NCBI GenBank assembly: GCA_028023455.1
Contig: JAQFVV010000273.1
Span: forward strand, 449,489 to 513,488
DNA from: Epiperipatus broadwayi
Taxonomy: Eukaryota > Onychophora > Udeonychophora > Euonychophora > Peripatidae
DNA length: 64,000 bases
Reading direction: 5' to 3'
Shown: positions 58,935 through 64,000 of the stretch, in pieces
How positions within the stretch are numbered: the stretch's first letter is position 1
Layout: every line of letters begins with the position of its first letter
Translations under genes and position numbers: made by a program
Notes under the pieces: model-generated
Database searches by the model: none
Seen by the model: only the letters and a program-made list of their open reading frames with translations
What the model was told of the DNA's origin: nothing

Positions 58935-59142
58935 AGTAATATTTACTGAGGCTATAACCTCGATAATATGCGTATAAAATGCGATAGTAGGGACCTCTAC
59001 AGGTGTTTTAACCACATGCTTACACTATGGAAGAAAAGAGGGGACTTCCATAGCGCAAGCTTGTGGTTAAACACCTGTAAAGATTCCTACTATCACATTT
59101 TATATGCATATTATCAAGGTTATAGCCTCGGTAAATATTACT
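58935..59142. mobile_element. Complete fold-back MITE, 208 bp
   Basis: The whole element is a hairpin. AGTAATATTTACTGAGGCTA pairs with TAGCCTCGGTAAATATTACT, AATATGCGTATAAAATG with CATTTTATATGCATATT, CACCTGTA-type blocks pair next, and the centre closes with CTATGGAAG/CTTCCATAG around an 11-nt loop (59025-59053). Mismatches are few. The 61-codon frame across it is a by-product. No coding capacity and no certain target duplication were seen. Confidence 0.82.
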
Positions 59143-60590
59143 CAAATGAATGAATGTGGATTTTCAATAATTAATCAAATTATGCTTTAATATCTGATAT
59201 TACCTTTATAGTTATTAAAATATTTGAAAAATGTCTAATACTATGTCAATTTTAACAGATTATGGCATGACACAACTTGCTTTATATTGAATGTTGTCAA
59301 AATGTAAACAACAGACTTAAAAATATTTATTCCAAGATAAATAGAGTAAGTATGGTTAATGTATGCTGATTGTCTATAAGTTACTGATACCACAGACATT
59401 TTTCAATTAAGATATAAATAATATAAGTACTAGAAAATATATGTAACTTAAAATAATTCTACACTAACTCATGTTAAAATAATGGTAAAAGTGTTATCTT
59501 TAGAAGTGAGACTACTACTCTTCTTCTGAAGGAAGCAACCAATGAGCATCCATGTATTAATGCTTTTAACTCAATATGCTGAAGTGAATCAGACAGGGAT
59601 ATGTTATACTTGTGTAATTTTTTAATAATATTATTCTGAACATTTACGTAACCACTTTAAATTTTCTACAGAGCTTAAAATATGTATATATTAAAACATA
59701 ATTAAAACTATTTATGTAATGATGAAGATAACAAATTGTAGTTCCTATGCAATTATTCAATATCATTTTAAAATAGTTAATTTGTGCTAAAACTAAATTG
59801 TCTAAATAATAACCATAATATATGTGTGAAGCATTGTATAACCAAAAATAGAACATTTCATTTATTACTTTGATGTGAATCAGACATGTATACTTCATAT
59901 AAGAGAAAAAGTATAGCAACATTTCTAAATTTTCACAAATATTTAGCATATCCTTCAAGCTGTTATGTGCATATTGTGACAGAATAAATATAAAATTATG
60001 TTCTTATTTTAGCACCTCTCAGTTGAGGAATCTATTTGTAATTGAACAATATCATGCCAATGGGAAATAAAAACTTTAATTGTTGTATTTATAAATATGA
60101 AACATTCTCAGGCCTGACATAAAAAAAACGTATTTGCGATTTTTGTTGGTTGCTGAGAAATTTGGCAATTTTTTTTTTTTTACAGCTTTAAAATTTATAT
60201 ACATATTTTTTCTAATGTTTTAATTTCAATAAAATTTAAAAGATGTCAGGATAATCAAAATAGTGAATGTTTAAAATTTATGCTGATTGGTGACTGTTAT
60301 GTGGTTCACGATCTCATACTTTGCAAGATTACTTTGAAAAATTATTATTATGGTCTAAAAACTTGATTTTTGGTAAGTTTATGATCATTTTTGTATGTAA
60401 TAATTATTGAAAATCAAAATATATACTATTACCTGTGTATTTTTTACAGAAATCTTTTAGTTTTGAATGTAAAAGAATATATTTGTCTGAATATTATTAC
60501 TATAAAGTTACATCACATGATTGTCATTTTTCATGCTTGCTCATAACTGTTATTAAAACAGGCAAAACTCTTCATACAGTATTGCCACTC
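59143..60590. other. AT-rich DNA, nothing recognised
   Basis: The minus frame at 59644-59958 (104 codons) is Tyr/Ile/Leu/Cys-rich with no recognisable motif. A T run lies near 60170. Confidence 0.45.
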
Positions 60591-60599
60591 AGTGTAAAC

Positions 60600-61000
60600 C
60601 AGAGGAATTAATAGATGTTAAATGGCTTGTACATAAAATCCCTACCTAGTACCTACTCATCCAACATCCCCATACTAGTTTCTAGCAAATAATATAGGTT
60701 GTAGTTATTAAAGAACCAATACACCAAATTGTATGGGTACTGAACTGAGTTCAGATCTATATGACCATTTAAGCTACTGAGCTTGGATTGAAAATATTAT
60801 TGGGTTTTCAATTTTAGACTCATATTTTGTAGTTAAGTAGAAATAAATGTTGGCTGCTAGAGTGTTGTGTTAGATCCTAAGATCCAAAGCTCTTCACTGA
60901 TGCAAACCACAAGCTAGAAACTAATCTGGGGATGTTGAATGAGTAGGCATTAGTTGGAGATTTTTTACACAAGCCTATTAGTTACTCTGTCTTGCACTGA
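60600..61000 (+). repeat. Head-to-head pair of decayed retrozyme-like units
   Basis: The plus-strand unit runs TACTGAACTGAGTTCAG (60738; array: TGCTGAACTGAGATCAG), ATCTATATGACC, TGAGCTTGGATTGAA, then a hammerhead relic at 60891 and a tail GGGGATGTTGAATGAGTAGG. On the minus strand, 60682-60600 reads GAAACTAGTATGGGGATG, then TTGGATGAGTAGG and ACAAGCC, the same hammerhead 3' half and tail. The minus part has no CTGATGA, so the junction lies within the hammerhead, as at 53.5 kb. Confidence 0.65.
60891..60932 (+). ncRNA. Hammerhead ribozyme relic
   Basis: Stem I TCTTCA (60891-60896) pairs with TGGGGA (60927-60932), counting two G-U pairs. The core reads CTGATGC (60897-60903; the last A is lost). 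GAAA is at 60917-60920, then CTAATC up to the former cleavage site after 60926. Stem II is one base longer and poorly paired. It is predicted inactive. Confidence 0.6.
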
Positions 61001-63420
61001 GTGACACAGATGACTGTTTTTTTACCATAAAGTTAGAGTCACAGGAAATGGAACTGCTTAGAAATGATGTCACTCAACAGTCTGATATAACATTTAGTGA
61101 TATTGTAAAAATTATGAAAAAATATAAACTTTTAAACTATAATTTGATAAATTTACTAGATATTAAAAATAATTTGTTCAGATTTTTAAAACAAACATCA
61201 AACAAAGAAGATTCTGTTCATTTTTCAAATTCAATCTGTTCCAGATAAAATTTGATGATGAAACAGTATTTTGTTTTGATTAAAATCTAAATTGTAAAAT
61301 AATTCTGAAAATCAAATGTAATTTTTTTTTAACTTTTTTTAAATTTCTAATCAAAAATATCTATTAAATGAGGTCAAATTTATTATGTTTTGATACATAA
61401 GAATGGTTTAATATTGAATTAAAAGATGAAAGCCTAAAATAAATAACAATGAAATCTGTTATAACTCTAGTGAAATACAAGAGGGTTAATATAGTTTGAA
61501 TGAAATTATATCCTAATAATTAATCACCATTTGCAACTGAACAAAAATATACTCTGAATTTGAACATCATTTATAACAGAATAAAATTAGGGGTCATACT
61601 TTATCCTGAGTCATAGCATAAATATCAATCACTATTTATAATTGAATAAAAATATGAACCAAGGAAGATTGCCATTTGTAACATAATAAAAATAATAAAC
61701 TAAACTAATCTGAATATTAACAAATGAATAATGCTCTAAAATTTAATTCAATAAGACAATGATGATAATTTTGTAGTAAACTCATAAATTCATATAGCAT
61801 TTAGAATAACTAGAAATTAAGCAAAACCATTATTTCTAATTACTTGGAAATATAAATATTATTTGCAATAAGCTAAGTATATAGCAATAAAACCAAATAT
61901 CATTGTCTCATAAGCAGAGTAAAGTACTAAAATCTGAAATGATTATTTATAATGGTCAGGTTAAAATGTATTATTTATTTTTGTTATTTTGTGTATTTAA
62001 TTATGTATATGAATATGTGTATACAGTTATATATTTTAATATTGTAGCTTTGATGTTGGCTTCAGAACAGTTTAAACTGTTTGTTCTGATATGAATAAAG
62101 GGTATTGATAATGTGTTTAAAAGAGTAGTAAATGGCATGATATGCTTTATAAACAATGATCTATGCTTATTCTATGAAACCCTTATAATAAAGTAAAATA
62201 ATGACAAAGAGTTGGACTGATATTCTTTAATTTTTTTGTAAATCAACACACTGATTATACTAATACAAACTGTACCAAAAGTCAAACATTATGTATATTT
62301 AATTGAAATAATTCATGGACAGATGAAATAATAATTTTAATAAATCCTACAAATTTACAGTATCAATGATATCTAGCAAAATATAAACCTCAATAATTGT
62401 TTTGTAATTACACTTAAATAAAATCAACTGCAATAACAACTGAGCTATACTATTTCACTAATATCAACATATTCTTATTAACTAAGCCAATTAGGATTAA
62501 TATTTTATATACTTAATACAAAATGAGATAACCTAATGTATCTTTCCACATTCACCAACTTAAATTATTATAAAATATAACCATCCTATTAAATAACTTT
62601 AAGATTTTCAATATCTAAATGTAACAATATATAAAATAAGTGATGGATTTCTATTTGATGCTTACTCAAACTCAATTGGCAAATGGCATCCAATGACTCT
62701 TCATTTTAATAAAGCTAAATTAATAAAATTTTAGACTATAATTACCAAAACACGGGAAATATTATTAATGTTTGTTATAGTCAAATATTAGTATTAAACT
62801 TTAATATTTACACTGAATTTATCATTTGCATCAACAAACTCTAAATACAATTAAAACAAATCACTCTAATTTGTAACATAAAATATATTACTAATGTTGG
62901 CTTTATAACTGAATATAGTTATGAACTTTATGTTGTATACTGGCATAGTAAAATATTCACTTTAATCAATAATGGATTAAAATAAAATATAAGAACATTT
63001 AATTGCAATTAACTTTACTCATCTTAATGATTAACAGATTAGTGTGTTTATCATTCATGAAATCATTTCATATATAATTTTTATCATAATATAACACTCT
63101 TGTTACTAAGAAAATAATTTCAATAAGTTTCTATTTAATTATTATGTTGCTATATAAAAATATATATCTGTTTATGTAATAGACATTAAATTGAATACAA
63201 AGAAATGTGTAATTATACTTTTTTATCCATCCTGTGGTTCGATTTCAAAATTATTTTTATAACTGTTACTAAATTAACATCTCATCCAAATATGATTAAA
63301 TAATAAATTTGTATAAATAATTAATGGTAAATGCAATATCATAGTTTAAATTATTTCAAAACACTTTCGATTACCTATTAACCCTCATCAGCTTTAACTG
63401 AATTTCATTTTTTTTATACT
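61001..63420. other. AT-rich DNA, nothing recognised
   Basis: Frames at 61048-61248 and 61903-62094 are short and unassigned. No repeats or transposon ends were noticed. Confidence 0.45.
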
Positions 63421-63429
63421 TAATGTTAC

Positions 63430-64000
63430 ATAAATTTCCATAAGCTGTGTATGGCCCTATTTTCAACTTGCCTATTAATTACATCAGCCTTATATTTATC
63501 AATCAAAATAGGCTCTTTAATTTTCTTCTTCTTATGTTTCCTTTCTTTCATTAATATTTTTATTTCATTACTATTAAATGTTTACCTATAATTACAAGTT
63601 TTTTCATAATCAAAGAATACTGAAGCTAAATTAAAATGACTATTTATATTATTTTCATTTGATTATATAATAATTGATGCTCCTTCAATTTTATTTCCAC
63701 AGAACATTTTGATTCACTAATATATAATTTTTGACATCCACATGAAATCTGATAAATTATATTACTTCTTTGCAATTTAGGAGATATACTCTTAGAATTA
63801 TTAATCAGTCGATTAACATTTGGAAAAACACAAAAGGAAATATTATACCTTTCTTTAAATATATTATTAATTAATTTAGAATGCATATTATTTATAAATG
63901 GCATAGATATCCATTTTTTTATTATCTAACGTAACATGGCAAACCCTCTTCCTATTATTAAATGAATTTATTGTATGCTAGATTTGGTTTTTATCATAAA
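63430..64000 (-). pseudogene. Penelope-like retroelement remnant (C-terminal GIY-YIG region), runs off the window
   Basis: On the minus strand ISMPFINNMHSKLINNIFKE and ISFCVFPNVNRLINNSK match the PLE linker (I.IPYI..LS..I.NI). NIIYQISCGCQKLYISESK matches the GIY-YIG start (VY.I.C.C...YIGET), with the YIG glycine changed to Ser. IKLKEH follows. Past a stop at 63644, NLASVFFDYEKTCNY and, after a frame change, KKIKEPILIDKYKADVINRQ complete the domain. The end resembles KIKEAMLIYKYKQNLINRQ of the 12-13 kb remnant, so both belong to one family. Stops and lost catalytic residues make it non-functional. The upstream RT would lie beyond 64000. Confidence 0.78.

Noticed and set aside
58968-59153. 61-codon open frame with balanced composition (MRIKCDSRDLYRCF...)
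   Set aside because: It lies entirely within the fold-back element, and its two halves encode complementary strands of the same hairpin.
59644-59958. 104-codon minus-strand frame, the longest non-repeat frame apart from simple repeats
   Set aside because: Tyr/Ile/Leu-rich as expected of AT-rich DNA, with no motif, signal or conserved context.
63360-63420. CTGATGAG followed by GAAA on the minus strand just downstream of the PLE remnant, resembling a hammerhead core
   Set aside because: Stem II pairs only with a bulge. After GAAA there is no stem III ending in UH, and no 3' strand complements the AGTTAAAG before the core. It may be a ruined PLE hammerhead but cannot be supported.

Overview
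This window is non-coding, very AT-rich DNA from an animal nuclear genome. The evidence is the mix of long (TA)n, (TCTA)n and (TTA)n microsatellites, tRNA-derived SINE-like retroposons, decayed Penelope-like element (PLE) pieces, a 5'-truncated LINE tail, a hAT-type MITE with an 8-bp target duplication, and fold-back elements. I see no intact protein-coding gene, rRNA or functional tRNA. Most open frames are (TA)n or (TCTA)n read-through or lie inside repeats. The species cannot be fixed from the sequence; a mollusc, chelicerate, cnidarian or flatworm would all be possible.

The most striking content is a family of hammerhead-ribozyme (HHR) repeats that looks like a metazoan 'retrozyme'. At about 2.3-6.7 kb lies an array of eleven 405-bp units. 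About 3.8 units run in one direction and about 6.9 in the other, meeting at a near-palindromic centre at 3853. Each unit carries a 44-nt type I hammerhead: core CTGATGA, a short stem II, GAAA, a self-complementary stem III (ATCATGAT) and a 6-bp stem I (CTTTCA/TGAAAG). The predicted cleavage sites are spaced 405 nt apart. Six of seven units in the right arm keep an intact core. Three of four in the left arm carry lesions.

Diverged members of the same family occur at 53.0-53.7 kb (one full monomer whose hammerhead differs by pairing-preserving changes), 54.1-54.75 kb (two decayed direct units) and 60.6-61.0 kb (a head-to-head pair). At two of these loci the inversion breakpoint falls inside the hammerhead, between stem II and GAAA.

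Layout: 0-2.3 kb, AT-rich DNA with SINE-like retroposons; 2.3-6.7 kb, the ribozyme array; 6.7-12.1 kb, microsatellites, a tRNA-like SINE and a (TA)n-centred palindrome; 12.1-13.1 kb, PLE remnant 1; 13-20.9 kb, sparse DNA with SINEs; 20.9-21.8 kb, a TTAA-flanked piggyBac-like MITE; 22.8-28.1 kb and 32.6-34.9 kb, an old duplication whose first copy is split by 3.5 kb; 28.2-28.6 kb, the hAT MITE; 31.5 kb, a (TCTA)n tract; 35-50 kb, AT-rich DNA with microsatellites, a SINE and a second piggyBac-like copy; 50-61 kb, a cluster of fold-back elements, a LINE tail and the diverged retrozyme copies; 63.4-64 kb, PLE remnant 2.

The parts fit one picture. PLEs are known to carry type I hammerheads with very short stem III and have been proposed to mobilise retrozymes, and both occur here. 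Self-cleavage, expression and mobilisation are inferences from sequence only.
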